In this document: positions 11,545-22,800 of the stretch, in pieces
Layout: each line of letters begins with the position of its first letter
How positions within the stretch are numbered: the first letter of the stretch is position 1
NCBI RefSeq assembly: GCF_000203795.2
Contig: NW_006281099.1
Location: forward strand, 2,979,774 to 3,043,773
Reading direction: 5' to 3'
From: Batrachochytrium dendrobatidis JAM81
Taxonomy: Eukaryota > Chytridiomycota > Chytridiomycetes > Rhizophydiales
Length of the DNA stretch: 64,000 bases
Made by a program: the position numbers and the translations under genes
The notes under the pieces: model-generated
What the model was told of the DNA's origin: nothing
The model's input: only the letters and a program-made list of their open reading frames with translations
The model's database searches: none

Positions 11545-13819
11545 ATGTCCAAGGCTGTTGGAATTGATCTTGGAACCACATACTCGTAAGTTGTCTTGCT
11601 GATTTCCCCTGTTCCTACCCACTTGAAGCGTAGGAAACTATGCATGATTATGTCATTGTAGCTACTTTTCCATCGTGTTCTGCCATTCCCAATATTCCCA
11701 ACTCATAGTGGATTTCTATCCACTATTTTGCTGATATGGTTTAGGCTGTTTCAATAAAGCCTTGTGACCTTTTTGGGTTTCAATCTTTGTTCAAGGTTTC
11801 TAAACCAATACTTGGTTGCCTTGAACCGCTGCTAATTGTCAGATTTTTGTTTTTTTTCTTCCATCAAATTCTTACATCTAACATCACGTGTTTTGTCATG
11901 TTGAATACTTTTATAGATGTGTCGGTGTCTGGCAAAACGATCGTGTTGAGATCATTGCCAACGACCAGGGTAACCGTACTACTCCTTCATACGTTGCCTT
12001 CTCTGATAGCGAACGTCTCATTGGTGATGCCGCCAAGAACCAGGTCGCCATGAACCCCACCAACACAGTCTTTGATGCCAAGCGTCTGATTGGTCGTCGT
12101 TTTGAAGATGCCGAAGTCCAGTCTGACATGAAGCACTGGTCCTTCAAGGTTGTTGACAAAGGTGGCAAGCCCATCATCCAGGTCGAGTTCAAGGGTGAGA
12201 CCAAGACCTTCACTCCAGAGGAAATCTCGTCAATGGTTCTTCTCAAGATGAAGGAAACCGCCGAGGCTTACCTCGGTACCGTTGTCAAGGATGCCGTTGT
12301 TACCGTTCCCGCCTATTTCAATGACTCTCAGCGTCAGGCTACCAAGGATGCTGGTGTCATTTCCGGTCTCAATGTGCTCCGTATCATCAACGAGCCCACT
12401 GCTGCTGCCATTGCTTACGGTCTTGACAAGAAGACTGCTGGTGAAAAGAATGTTCTCATTTTCGATCTTGGTGGTGGTACTTTTGATGTGTCTCTTCTTA
12501 CCATTGAAGACGGCATTTTCGAAGTCAAGGCCACTGCTGGTGACACCCATCTTGGTGGTGAGGACTTTGACAATCGTCTCGTCTCTCACTTCTCTGACGA
12601 GTTCAAGCGCAAGTACAAGAAGGACTTGACCACCAACGCTCGTTCTCTTCGTCGTCTCCGCACTGCTTGCGAGCGTGCAAAGCGTACCCTTTCGTCTGCT
12701 GCACAGACCACCATAGAAATCGACTCGCTCTTTGAGGGTGTTGACTTTTATACCTCCATCACCCGTGCTCGTTTCGAGGAGCTCTGCGCTGATCTTTTCC
12801 GTGGAACCATTGATCCCGTTGACAAGGTTCTGCGCGACTCCAAGATTGACAAGGGCTCTGTCCACGAAGTTGTCCTTGTCGGTGGATCCACCCGTATCCC
12901 CAAGATTCAAAAGCTTATTTCTGACTACTTTAACGGAAAGGAGCCCAACAAGTCCATCAACCCCGATGAGGCTGTTGCATATGGTGCTGCCGTTCAGGCT
13001 GCCATTCTCACTGGTGATACTTCTGAGAAGACTCAGGATCTTCTTCTTCTTGATGTTGCACCCCTTTCTCTCGGTATCGAGACTGCTGGTGGTGTCATGA
13101 CTCCCCTTATCAAGCGTAACACCACTGTTCCCACCAAGAAGTCCGAGACTTTCTCCACCTTTGCTGATAACCAGCCCGGTGTGCTTATTCAGGTCTTTGA
13201 AGGTGAGCGTACTCGCACCAAGGACAACAACTTGCTTGGCAAATTCGAGCTTGCTGGTATCCCCCCTGCACCCCGTGGTGTTCCTCAAATTGAGGTCACT
13301 TTTGATGTTGATGCCAACGGTATCTTGAACGTTCACGCCATTGACAAGACTACCGGCCGATCCAACAAGATCACCATCACCAACGACAAAGGTCGTCTTT
13401 CCAAGGAAGACATTGAGCGTATGGTTGCCGAGGCTGAAAAGTACAAGGCTGAGGATGAGGCAGCTGCTGAGCGTGTTCAGTCCAAGAACGCTCTCGAGTC
13501 CTATGCTTACAACCTCCGTAACACTCTTCAGGATGAAAAGGTCGGTGGCAAGCTCGAGGCTGCAGACAAGACCAAGCTTGAGGCTGCTATTGACGAGGCT
13601 ATCAAGTGGCTCGACCGTAACCACGAGGCTGACAAGGAAGAGTATGAACATCACCAGAAGGAGCTTGAGAAGGTTGCAAACCCCATCATGATGAAGCTTT
13701 ACTCTGCTGGCGGTGCTCCAGGCGCTGGAGGTCCAGGTGGCTTCCCAGGTGCTGGTGCTCCAGGTGGTTTCCCAGGTGCTGGTGGCGATGCCGGCCCTAC
13801 TGTTGAAGAAGTTGATTAA
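11545..13819 (+). CDS. HSP70: Cytosolic heat shock protein 70
   Basis: ATP-driven chaperone of the cytosolic Ssa/HSPA class. Exon 1 (11545-11585, [14 protein letters not shown]) and exon 2 (11917-13819) join in phase across a 331-bp intron to 647 aa. Signatures: IDLGTTYS at the N terminus, [12 protein letters not shown] near 197-208, [14 protein letters not shown] near 335, the substrate-binding domain from about 395, a Gly/Pro repeat tail (GGFPGAG units) and the terminal EEVD that docks TPR co-chaperones. Codon choice is strongly C-ending and more biased than in neighbours, consistent with high expression, and this bias produces a long antisense shadow ORF. The HSE array at 11362-11399 predicts heat induction. 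Confidence 0.98.
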
Positions 13820-14075
13820 TTGAATCGCGCTGATCTAACTGAATTCACAATAGCTTTAACTTTTTTACCAAACTTTTCTATATGGTTTTATGTTGAAAAT
13901 GAACTTCTGCATCACATCTTTTACAACCGTATTTGTGTAAATGGGTCACTTTATATCTGCTTGTAGTATTCTAAAAATCAGCATATCGATATAACAATCT
14001 TATTGATTCATGATATCAAGTTGGATTGCTTGACAAAATATAAATGCTGCAATGATCAATGTTGTTGCTGTTGGT

Positions 14076-14426
14076 TTACAGTTTGGCAGCACCGCCTTGG
14101 AAACGAGTACAAACATCGGTCCAGTTGATGACATTCCACCAGGCAGCAACGTAGTTGGCACGAACATTGCGGTATTTGACATAGTAGGCATGTTCCCAGA
14201 CATCAAGAGCAAGTAAAGTCATGGCACCAGTACCTGCAAACTGAGGTGCAAACTCGGGATGATCTTGATTGGCAGTGGTCACGATCGACATGGTAGAACT
14301 CGAAGGAGTCCAAGTAAGAAACACCCAACCAGATCCGAATACACCAAGAGCTGCTGCTGTAAACTGCTGCTTGAATGTCTCGACAGAGCCAAACGACTTG
14401 ACAAGCTGCTTGCCAAATTCAAAATA
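14076..14426 (-). pseudogene. Mn/Fe superoxide dismutase, terminal exon only (unit 1)
   Basis: Minus-strand frame of 116 codons encoding the C-terminal half of an iron/manganese SOD. It starts right after an acceptor-like atag with [12 protein letters not shown], then GSGWVFL, the metal-ligand segment [14 protein letters not shown] and an end of NVINWTDVC and a short tail. The N-terminal helical domain that supplies two metal ligands is absent, and no upstream exon is visible between here and the secreted gene at 14743. The frame is intact but there is no start codon before mid-fragment, so it cannot make a normal SOD alone. Confidence 0.85.
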
Positions 14427-14742
14427 CTATTTTGACTATCTGATTTGGGACTCTTGATGTGTGTGCGTAGTTGTACAACTTGACAGAGTATGATGCCAAT
14501 ATCATGTATATTACCAGTTGTGCAACTATTGCGATTGATGTAATACAAATATTACTGTATTTCAACCATCAGTCATCAGTCATCAACCATGACTCGTATC
14601 CAACCCAATCTACAAACATTAGAAACTCGATCAAAATTGTAAATGCAATGGTTTATTCAAATCAGTTGATGATTATGGAAACATAAATCACAGTTGACTT
14701 GCAAACCATGTCAGTAGTTTGATAAAGTAGTTGAGTGTAGCT

Positions 14743-15663
14743 TTATGCATTATATCTTTGCATTGATGTTTTAAACTTTTGGAGCCATGAATCCAATTCT
14801 GGTTTCAAATTCGTGTTATACCAGTCACCTCTAGAATGATGACTGAATAATCTTTCAAGCAGCTCTTGTAGATCCGTTTGTCTGCTAATAAACTGGGTTA
14901 CTAGACTGAGTATATCTTCAATTACCTCTCCAATTAAACTTGGATTCCTATTTAAACCAAGTATTTCCTCGTAAATTTCTACTCGAAGCAATTTGAAAAT
15001 TTCCATAAGCTTGTCCAAAATCTCTCGAAGATCGTCGACAAACTCGGATGCTAGTTGACTATCGGGTGTAAATCTATTAACAAGACTTAAAATATCATAG
15101 ATCCATCTTTCGTAGCTACCAAGGTATGACCAAAATAAAGCCAATTCCGCTCTAAAATTGGTTTCTTGAAGATTTGGTCCAGAACCCATGCCTTTCAGTA
15201 TTGCTTCGGCAGCACGTTGGTGCTGCCTTGAGTTTTTTTTAACAAGATATGTGGATCCATGAGCACCACCTTGATAGCCCGATTGTGAAAATCCCGGTAT
15301 ATTTGTAATTGCCATCAATAGTGAATCAATCTTGCCACCTCGTTCATATTGGTTTTTGGTTTTTTGACGACCAAGTCTGTGTTTTTTCCCAATACCACGT
15401 AAAAGCCCACCGAGATTATAAGACTTTATACGAGCTCCGGGAGTTTGGTTTGAATGATCACCTTGACTGCCGCCAGGACCTTGAGTTGTTGAAGTACTCG
15501 GAAATTCCGGACCACCTGTTGCTTGTGGAACACTTTGGCTATTTAGACTTGGACTTGGACTTGGATCAACAGAGTCGATTGTCTCGCTGGGTTGTGGCAA
15601 AATGGCATGAACACTGGTGGCCAAGGCTGCAATTGTAAAGGCTGAGATGTGTGTGAATTTCAT
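14743..15663 (-). CDS. Secreted protein, lineage-specific family (copy 1)
   Basis: 306 aa from the ATG at 15663, chosen because it starts a clear signal peptide (MKFTHISAFTIAALATSVHA). A Pro/Ser/Gly/Gln-rich low-complexity stretch follows (about 21-75), then a basic patch, then a helix-rich domain of about 200 residues with almost no cysteine, ending WLQKFKTSMQRYNA. No known domain recognised. Its twin lies 2.5 kb downstream (17302-18213). The architecture of signal peptide, disordered linker and variable helical domain resembles expanded secreted families of Batrachochytrium; an effector role is inference only. Confidence 0.8.
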   Translation of the reverse strand: MKFTHISAFTIAALATSVHAILPQPSETIDSVDPSPSPSLNSQSVPQATGGPEFPSTSTTQGPGGSQGDHSNQTPGARIKSYNLGGLLRGIGKKHRLGRQKTKNQYERGGKIDSLLMAITNIPGFSQSGYQGGAHGSTYLVKKNSRQHQRAAEAILKGMGSGPNLQETNFRAELALFWSYLGSYERWIYDILSLVNRFTPDSQLASEFVDDLREILDKLMEIFKLLRVEIYEEILGLNRNPSLIGEVIEDILSLVTQFISRQTDLQELLERLFSHHSRGDWYNTNLKPELDSWLQKFKTSMQRYNA

Positions 15664-16277
15664 TTGATCAAGTATAACTATGTATGTATTATTGGAGGTC
15701 AACGAGCCTGCTTTTATAACCATCACAACAATCGGTTGGAATATTTTTATACATTATTGCTATGTGTTTATTCCGCAGATCAGGGATAAAGGCCAGTATG
15801 AATACACGGTAAGGTGTTGTATGCTAAAATAGATCTACACAGGGCTAGGGTGGTTAGCCCTAAAAGGGTCAAGATTGACAGTGTATGTTCAAATGCTTGG
15901 TTCAAATCCAAACTGAAAATCTTATTCTAGTAGATTGACTATCACAGTTTTGTGTCGTCAATTATTACATCTTCACTTATGACCCTGATGTCTGGTGACC
16001 CTTTTTGGCCATTATACAGAGTACAATCACTTAGTTACAGTCACCGCACAACACCGAGCCTGACGACTTTCTGTTTAGTCAATATGCGGCCCATCAAACT
16101 GAATCGATGATTTGTCCGCATCAACAGTTGTCGATAGTTTAAATTGCCACTCAATTTGGACATCAATGTATACAATCAACTCACATCTAGATTATATCAA
16201 TCTATCAACTTGACGACATTCACACCCACAATCAACATTAACAATTTGGGTTCAATTGGATTGTCCACTATTGGTTC
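15664..16277. other. Upstream region of secreted gene copy 1
   Basis: Promoter side of the secreted gene, duplicated at 18214-18787. Holds blocks identical in both units (e.g. near 15914-15975 and 16031-16265) separated by a divergent patch (about 15770-15900). No gene recognised. Confidence 0.5.
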
Positions 16278-16491
16278 ATGATATGGCCAGCAACCATGTG
16301 TATGGTGAATAGCAAACAGGCTTTATCCGCACTTTCACAAGAGATCAGTCGTGTATATGACATTCCAACCACTACAACTGAAACTGCAACTACAGCCAAC
16401 GGTGATCCAATGACAGTTTCTGGTCATCAGATCATACACTCTGCAATGCCGTTACTATATCCAAACCGTGACTCTGAATCGATATATTTGT
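16278..16491 (+). pseudogene. Short ORF / orphan first exon (unit 1)
   Basis: Opens with ATG at 16278 and reads through QALSALSQEISRVYDIP and a Thr-rich run to ...DSESIYL, where a good donor (TTT/gtgagt, near 16490) stands just before the stop. It looks like the first exon of a gene whose remainder was cut off by unit 2, which starts about 40 bp later. In unit 2 the same ORF (18788-18931) diverges after DPM and stops at once. Product unknown. Confidence 0.4.
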
Positions 16492-16637
16492 GAGTATATT
16501 GTAAAATGGTTGTTTTCAGATCAAAAAGCCAATAAAATCAGCATATCGATATAACAATCTTGTATTGATTCATGATATCAAGTTGGATTGCTTGACAAAA
16601 TATAAATGCTGCAATGATCAATGTTGTTGCTGTTGGT

Positions 16638-16988
16638 TTACAGTTTGGCAGCACCACCTTGGAAACGGGTACAAACATCGGTCCAGTTGATGACATTCCA
16701 TCAGGCAGCAACATAGTTGGCACGAACATTGCGGTATTTGACATAGTAGGCATGTTCCCAGACATCAAGAGCAAGTAAAGTCATGGCACCAGTACCTGCA
16801 AACTGAGGTGCAAACTCGGGATGATCTTGATTAGCAGTGGTCACGATCGACATGGTAGAACTCGAAGGAGTCCAAGTAAGAAACACCCAACCAGATCCGA
16901 ATACACCAAGAGCTGCTGCTGTAAACTGCTGCTTGAATGTCTCGACAGAGCCAAACGACTTGACAAGCTGCTTGCCAAATTCAAAATA
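16638..16988 (-). pseudogene. Mn/Fe superoxide dismutase terminal exon, disrupted (unit 2)
   Basis: Counterpart of 14076-14426. A Trp codon of the conserved AAWWNV motif has become TGA (minus strand, 16703-16701), cutting off the last 21 residues including NVINWTDVC. The upstream part is nearly identical to unit 1. Clear pseudogene. Confidence 0.9.
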
Positions 16989-17301
16989 CTATTTTGACTA
17001 TCTGATTTGGGATTCTTGATGTGTGTGCGTAGTTGTACAACTTGACAGAGTATGATGCCAATATCATGTATATTACCAGTTGTGCAACTATTGCGATTGA
17101 TGTAATACAAACATTACTGTATTTCAACCATCAGTCATCAGTCATCAACCCTGACTCACATCCAACCCAATCTACAAACAATAGAAACTCGATCAAAATT
17201 GTAAATGCAATGGTTTATTCAAATCAGTTGATGACCATGAAACAGATCACAGTTGACTTGCAAACCATGTCAGTAGTTTGATAAAGTAGTTGAGTGTAGC
17301 T

Positions 17302-18213
17302 TTATGCATTATATCTTTGCATTGATGTTTTAAACTTTTGGAGCCATAAAGCTAACTCTAGTCCCAAATGCATGTAGTACCAGTCAATTTTAGAATAACG
17401 CTCAAATAACTCTTTGAATAGTTGTTGTAGATCCGTTTGTCTGCTCATAAATTGGTCGGTTAAATCGAGCATAGCTTTAACTGCATTTTCGAGCAAACCT
17501 GAATCCTCATTTAAATGCAAAACTATTTGATAAATACTTTCATAAAGTACATGGATAATCTCCAGAAATTCTTTAAAAATCTTTCCAAGCCCGTTGATAA
17601 ACTCGGATGATAGTTTACTAATGGCTTCAAATCCATCAAGGAAATTTAGAATATTCTTGACCCATACTTCGTATTCGCCAAGATATGCTGAAAATGAAAG
17701 TAAATGTTTTTTAAACTTTGATGTTTCAGCATTAATGCCTTTCGCTATTACTTCGATAAGTTGCTGTTGTCTTGAATTTTCTTCAACGTGATCTGCGAGT
17801 CCGTAGTCACCACCTTGATAGCCCAATCCTGAAAATTGCGGTATGTTTAAAAGCGATTCCAAGAATAAATCAATAGAATCATTCTGCCCATCTTGAGGTC
17901 GTTTTTTGTATTTTCGATGGCCAGATTTGCGTCCTTGTCCAATACCACATAAAAACTTACTGAGCTTGGAAGATTTTAGACGAACTCTAGGAGTTTGGTT
18001 TGAATGATCGCCTTGACTGCCGCCAGGACCTTGAGTTGTCGAAGTACTCGGAAATTCCGGACCACCTGTTGCTTGTGGAACACTTTGGCTATTTAGACTT
18101 GGACTTGGACTTGGATCAACAGAGTCGATTGTCTCGCTGGGTTGTGGCAAAATGGCATGAACACTGGTGGTCAAGGCTACAATTGTAAAGGCTGAGATGT
18201 GCGTGAATTTCAT
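17302..18213 (-). CDS. Secreted protein, lineage-specific family (copy 2)
   Basis: 303 aa from the ATG at 18213. The signal peptide and first ~75 residues are nearly identical to copy 1 (MKFTHISAFTIVALTTSVHA), as are the last ~15 (WLQKFKTSMQRYNA) and a short internal block (SRQTDLQ). The core between them is only loosely alignable, with many substitutions and small indels but the same helical pattern. The frame is intact, so divergence happened under coding constraint or by recombination with another family member. Function unknown. Confidence 0.8.
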   Translation of the reverse strand: MKFTHISAFTIVALTTSVHAILPQPSETIDSVDPSPSPSLNSQSVPQATGGPEFPSTSTTQGPGGSQGDHSNQTPRVRLKSSKLSKFLCGIGQGRKSGHRKYKKRPQDGQNDSIDLFLESLLNIPQFSGLGYQGGDYGLADHVEENSRQQQLIEVIAKGINAETSKFKKHLLSFSAYLGEYEVWVKNILNFLDGFEAISKLSSEFINGLGKIFKEFLEIIHVLYESIYQIVLHLNEDSGLLENAVKAMLDLTDQFMSRQTDLQQLFKELFERYSKIDWYYMHLGLELALWLQKFKTSMQRYNA

Positions 18214-18933
18214 TTGATCAAGTATAGCTATGTATGTATTAATGAAGATCAACGAACCTGCTTTTATAATCGGCATAACCATATATTAAAATATTTTTAT
18301 ACATTATTGCTGTGTTAATTACCGCATATCAGGGATAAATGTCGGCATTAATATAGGGCTGAGGTGTTCAACCCTAAAATAATCAAGATTGATAATGTCT
18401 GAATGCTTGACTTGAATTAAAGTTGGAAATCTTATTCTAGTAGATTGACTATCACAGTTTTGTGTCGTCAATTATTACATCTCTACTTATGATCTTGATG
18501 TCTGGTGACCCTTTTCAATCACTATACAGAGTACAATCACTTAGTTACAGTCACCACACAACACCAAGCTTGGTGACTTTCTGTTTAGTCAATATGCGGC
18601 CCATCAAACTGAATCGATGATTTGTCCGCATCAACAGTTGTCGATAGTTTAAATTGCCACTCAATTTGGACATCAATGTATACAATCAACTCACATCTAG
18701 ATTATATCAATATATCAACTTGACGACATTCACACCCACAATCAACATTAACAATTTGGGTTCAATTGGATTGTCCACTACTGGTTCATGATATGGCCAG
18801 CAACCATGTGTATGGTGAATAGCAAACAGGCTTTATCCGCACTTTCACAAGAGATCAGTCGTGTATATGACATTCCAACCACTACAACTACAACTACAGC
18901 CAACAGTGATCCAATGTTCCAATTTGCGTGAAT

Positions 18934-19889
18934 ATGGCAGGAGTGCAAATTGATTTGATTTTGCAACTTGCACCAATTGAGATGATGTCTGAACAGATTC
19001 AAGCTGCTGCTCAACGTATGTCAATAGACTGACATTTGCTGTTTTTGCTTCCCTTGCTAGTTTATCTTTTGAAACTCTATAGAACCGTGAGTTGAGTTAG
19101 CCTCACCAGGTGCTTTCAACCCTTTGTCTTGTCTGCCGTATAGAGGATTGACTGCTAGTTGCCAAGTTACACAGTGATGCTACCATCAAACACTAACTCC
19201 GTTCCCACCACATGCTATTTAGCCAAGATCCGCCATGAATGGTTTCAAACCGATACCCATGTCACTGTCTCCATTTTTATTAAAAAGGTCGATCCAGCAT
19301 CCCTAAAGGTCGAAATTACTTCCCGAAATCTCTCTATCCGCATCCAGTCTCCATCCATAGGCACTTCTGAAACAGTGCTGGACTTTGACCTTTTACTCCC
19401 AGTCGTCTCTGCCGAATCATCCTATGAGGTTCTATCTACCAAGATCGAAGTCAAGATGAAAAAAGAGTCTGTCGGTGCCAAATGGACCGCTTTGGAAGGA
19501 GATGGAAATATAGATGCAATGGGAAGCTTGGCATCCGTTTCCATGACTGCTCCACCAGCCTATCCCTCCTCTTCTAAAAAGGTACTACTTTTTACTTGGC
19601 TGGATTTGGGTCCACTCACTCACCTTGGTTTGCTGAACATTATTAGAAGAACGATTGGAACAAGCTGGATAAGGCTGTCGAGGAGGACAAACCCGAGGGC
19701 GATGCTGCGCTGAATGCGCTATTCCAGCAAATTTACAGAGATGCTAGCGAGGATACACGACGTGCAATGATGAAGTCATATGTAGAGAGCAATGGCACAT
19801 GTCTGTCTACCAACTGGAAAGAGGTCGGCTCCAAACCGGTTGCAGTAACTCCTCCTTCGGGTATGGTGGCCAAAAAGTTTGAGTTTTAA
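18934..19889 (+). CDS. SGT1: SGT1 co-chaperone (CS and SGS domains)
   Basis: Hsp90 co-chaperone acting in kinetochore/SCF and immune-receptor assembly in other eukaryotes. Certain coding: 19159-19581 and 19647-19889. CS domain begins KIRHEWFQTDTHVTVSIFIKK and ends VLSTKIEVKMKK; the SGS domain has GDAALNALFQQIY and the hallmark LSTNWKEVG, ending KKFEF. Start is uncertain: the first ATG in that exon is 19177 (215 aa). Two small upstream exons (18934-19015 and 19061-19086) would join in phase to give 257 aa but the first intron would be only 45 bp. No N-terminal TPR domain is visible, unlike yeast and plant SGT1; the tandem duplication ends just upstream, so a 5' part may have been lost. Confidence 0.85.
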
Positions 19890-22800
19890 TTTGGATTATT
19901 ATTTCGTATATTTTGGAATGAATTGAGGAGCCAATGGCTTGATTGTCTCTTTCATTTGCTGCTGTATTTGGGAGTCAAATTGGTCCTATACTTTCCAGCT
20001 CAAAGTATTTATAATCGTGCAGTAGAATAAACCAGAAAAGTATCTATTAGATTGCTATGGCTTGAGATCGATTACTTGATGAGTTGGTGATTCGACTGCT
20101 GCAGGCGTATGGGATCGCATAGGTATAAGAGTTGGTTTCTGACTGCTTGCACTACCATATCCGTCTTGCATTCATTTTAAAGTGTTCGCGTTCAACTTCT
20201 TTCTATCAGATCCTGTCGCAATCGTTTCCTCTTCAACATCTGCAGCTCTTCCCTATTGCACCAACCATCCTATTTGCAGCTGTATTGAATTTATTTATCC
20301 CAGTAGCAACTATCCGTGGCATTACATGCACATCAGTTGTATTTAATGAACATCGGATGATACCGGTTTACTTGAACAAGAGTGTTAAATCCGTTGGAAT
20401 AAATATAATTTAGTCGTCCATTTCTGTACTACATTTTACACCCTCATTGTTACACAATATCAAATGTCTGCAAAGAAAACAGCTGGAAATGGAATGCGTT
20501 TGTAGGAATAGGAAACACCATACACAAGATGACAGTAGTATTGCATACATACAAATCAAAGTATGCTCTCATGATTGTCAACGGATTGATTGAAAACAAC
20601 TTTATATCCAACTTGCCCATCAACAACCAACAACTCTGCAAGATCCTTCTTGCCAATATCACAGTATCTGGATGGAAATACGGAACCTATTCAAACTGCT
20701 GTCAATCAATACTGTCATTCAACACTGCAAGGCTGACATTGACAAGTTGTTTGACGTCTCATTATCTCCAAAGAAAAACGGAATCCAGATCAGATTCGCT
20801 TGGAATGTCAACAACAACTGACTGTTTGTTGCTACATCAAGACTCGTCAGTACAGACCCACACAATACAATGTAAGAGATATCAGGCAACCAGATACAAA
20901 TGAACTGCTTGTCTGCAATATGCTGCATCATATTGGAATGGGTTCTGAAACTCGTTTTATCATTGCATCTCACAGCACCAAAACAGTCTACATTGCTATC
21001 AAGTATTGCCATGTGGTGCTATTGTCCGAGTTGACAAAGATACAGCAAACAATACCCAACTTTAATTGGATTTGATATTTCGTATCCTGTGTATATGCGA
21101 TTGTGCTGTCAACTCATCAAACTGCGGTCAAGTCGATGATAAAGCAATGATTGTCGACTTTTGTATCGAAAAACAGTCAAAAACTACATTAAAACAGACA
21201 TTATGGACAGATTCTACAAAGGAAATGGTAAATTCTGTTGTTCTGGGTTGATGCAAATCGCAGTCAAAACAACAAACGCTGTAAACATGGATACGATGAA
21301 CAAGTCGTTGTAGGAATGGAATGCAAGTTGCTGGAGAGTATTGAGCGAGCCGAATCGGAGATTGATGGATTGGTTTAAAATGGGGTAACAGACTGATATT
21401 TGAAACGATTTACAACGATATGTCCATGACCTTGAAGCAACAGTTGCAGTTCTAATGGAATATTTTGTTGGTAGCATTCATCTTTAAATGTAGGCATATT
21501 GGTATCCAGCAACAATGGAAAATGTGTAATATTACAACTGTAATGTCTGGACAACTGACTGTCTGAATAACAGTAACTATTTCCAGTGATGCTGATTTGT
21601 AAACACTCGAATTATTCAACAACACTCTATCAATGCATTTGCAAGAGTCATTGGACGTATCTGTTGTTTGAAAGTTGATTCTCATACATTCAGAAGTGGA
21701 AGTTATAAAGCTTATTTCCATGCAGACACGATCAATGTATTACTTTCTGTTGGATAGGCTGTATCATCTGTCATCAATTCAGACACACTTGTCAGTCCTG
21801 TTCCGTATACAATGAGTCACATATGGACACCAATGCAACAATCAAGAATCAATTGTCATTTACAAGTCCGAATTGCCAACCAACAATCGTACTAATGGAC
21901 CAACGGACCAATGCCAAAACACCTGCACATCAGACAGTTTATTGGACATGACTTGATTGTTCTTGAAAACTGTTTGAAAACTGCTTGATGACTCGAGTAA
22001 TCCAATCACACATTGCTGGCAATTAAATGTAACTATACAATGTGTCATGTATACATTGGATACTATCAGTTTATCAGTGACTATCTGGTGTTTGTTTATG
22101 CATGATTACTTGGACTACTATTTGCAATCAACACAATCACTGGTATCAATGACCGATAACAATGAAACCAAACGATTGACTACATCAGATTATACACGTT
22201 CATTCTGGAATGCAACTTTGCATCGATATTGTAAATATCAACCAGAATCCGAGCCAAACGAGTCAAGCGAGTGTCGCAAGCTTGCATTCATTTGAAAATA
22301 CTCGATATCAGGCTAAAGTTGCATGTGAAATGGTCATTTGTACAAGGTTAAACAACCTCGACATTTACAATCAATGTGATGTTGGAACAGAGCTGCTATT
22401 TCCGAATTTAAAAGTCCAAATTGTACACATTGTTATCAAGTCTAATCTACACCCTTCATACCATACCATGCCATGCTTGATAGTTTTATACACTGCTACA
22501 AGAGTTGTATTGTGTGTATTTCGAGTATTTCCATCACTCCATCACACTGTATTGGCTCAAACAACTTGAACAGATTGTCATAATCTGACATGATTCCAAA
22601 ATAATTGCAATCGGTTATATTTGACATGATCGGATCATTGTAAACCATTGATTTCAGTAATTCAAGATTAAACAAGCCAATGTTACTTTTTCCAAATTTG
22701 AATCAGCATGTTGTTGTAATATCGTCAATATTGTGAGCAACTCTGAGCAGACACTTGGACATTCAGTATCAAGTGATATTGGATACTTTCAAATATGAAT

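Larger units (their letters stand above)
13974..16413. repeat. Tandem duplication, unit 1
   Basis: Begins with aaaatcagcatatcgatata and ends at gatccaatg. Repeated at 16534-18916 in the same order: SOD last exon, secreted-protein gene, short ORF. Noncoding parts and both ends of the secreted gene are nearly identical between units; the middle of the gene is not, and a patch near 15770-15900 also differs. Confidence 0.92.
16534..18916. repeat. Tandem duplication, unit 2
   Basis: Second copy of the unit at 13974-16413, directly adjacent (120-bp gap) and in the same orientation. Differences include a 2-bp insertion near its start, a nonsense change in the SOD exon and strong divergence inside the secreted gene. 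Confidence 0.92.

Noticed and set aside
12230..13654. 474-codon minus-strand ORF
   Set aside because: Exactly antisense to HSP70; arises from its C-ending codon bias. Leu/Val/Ser-rich translation with no family features.
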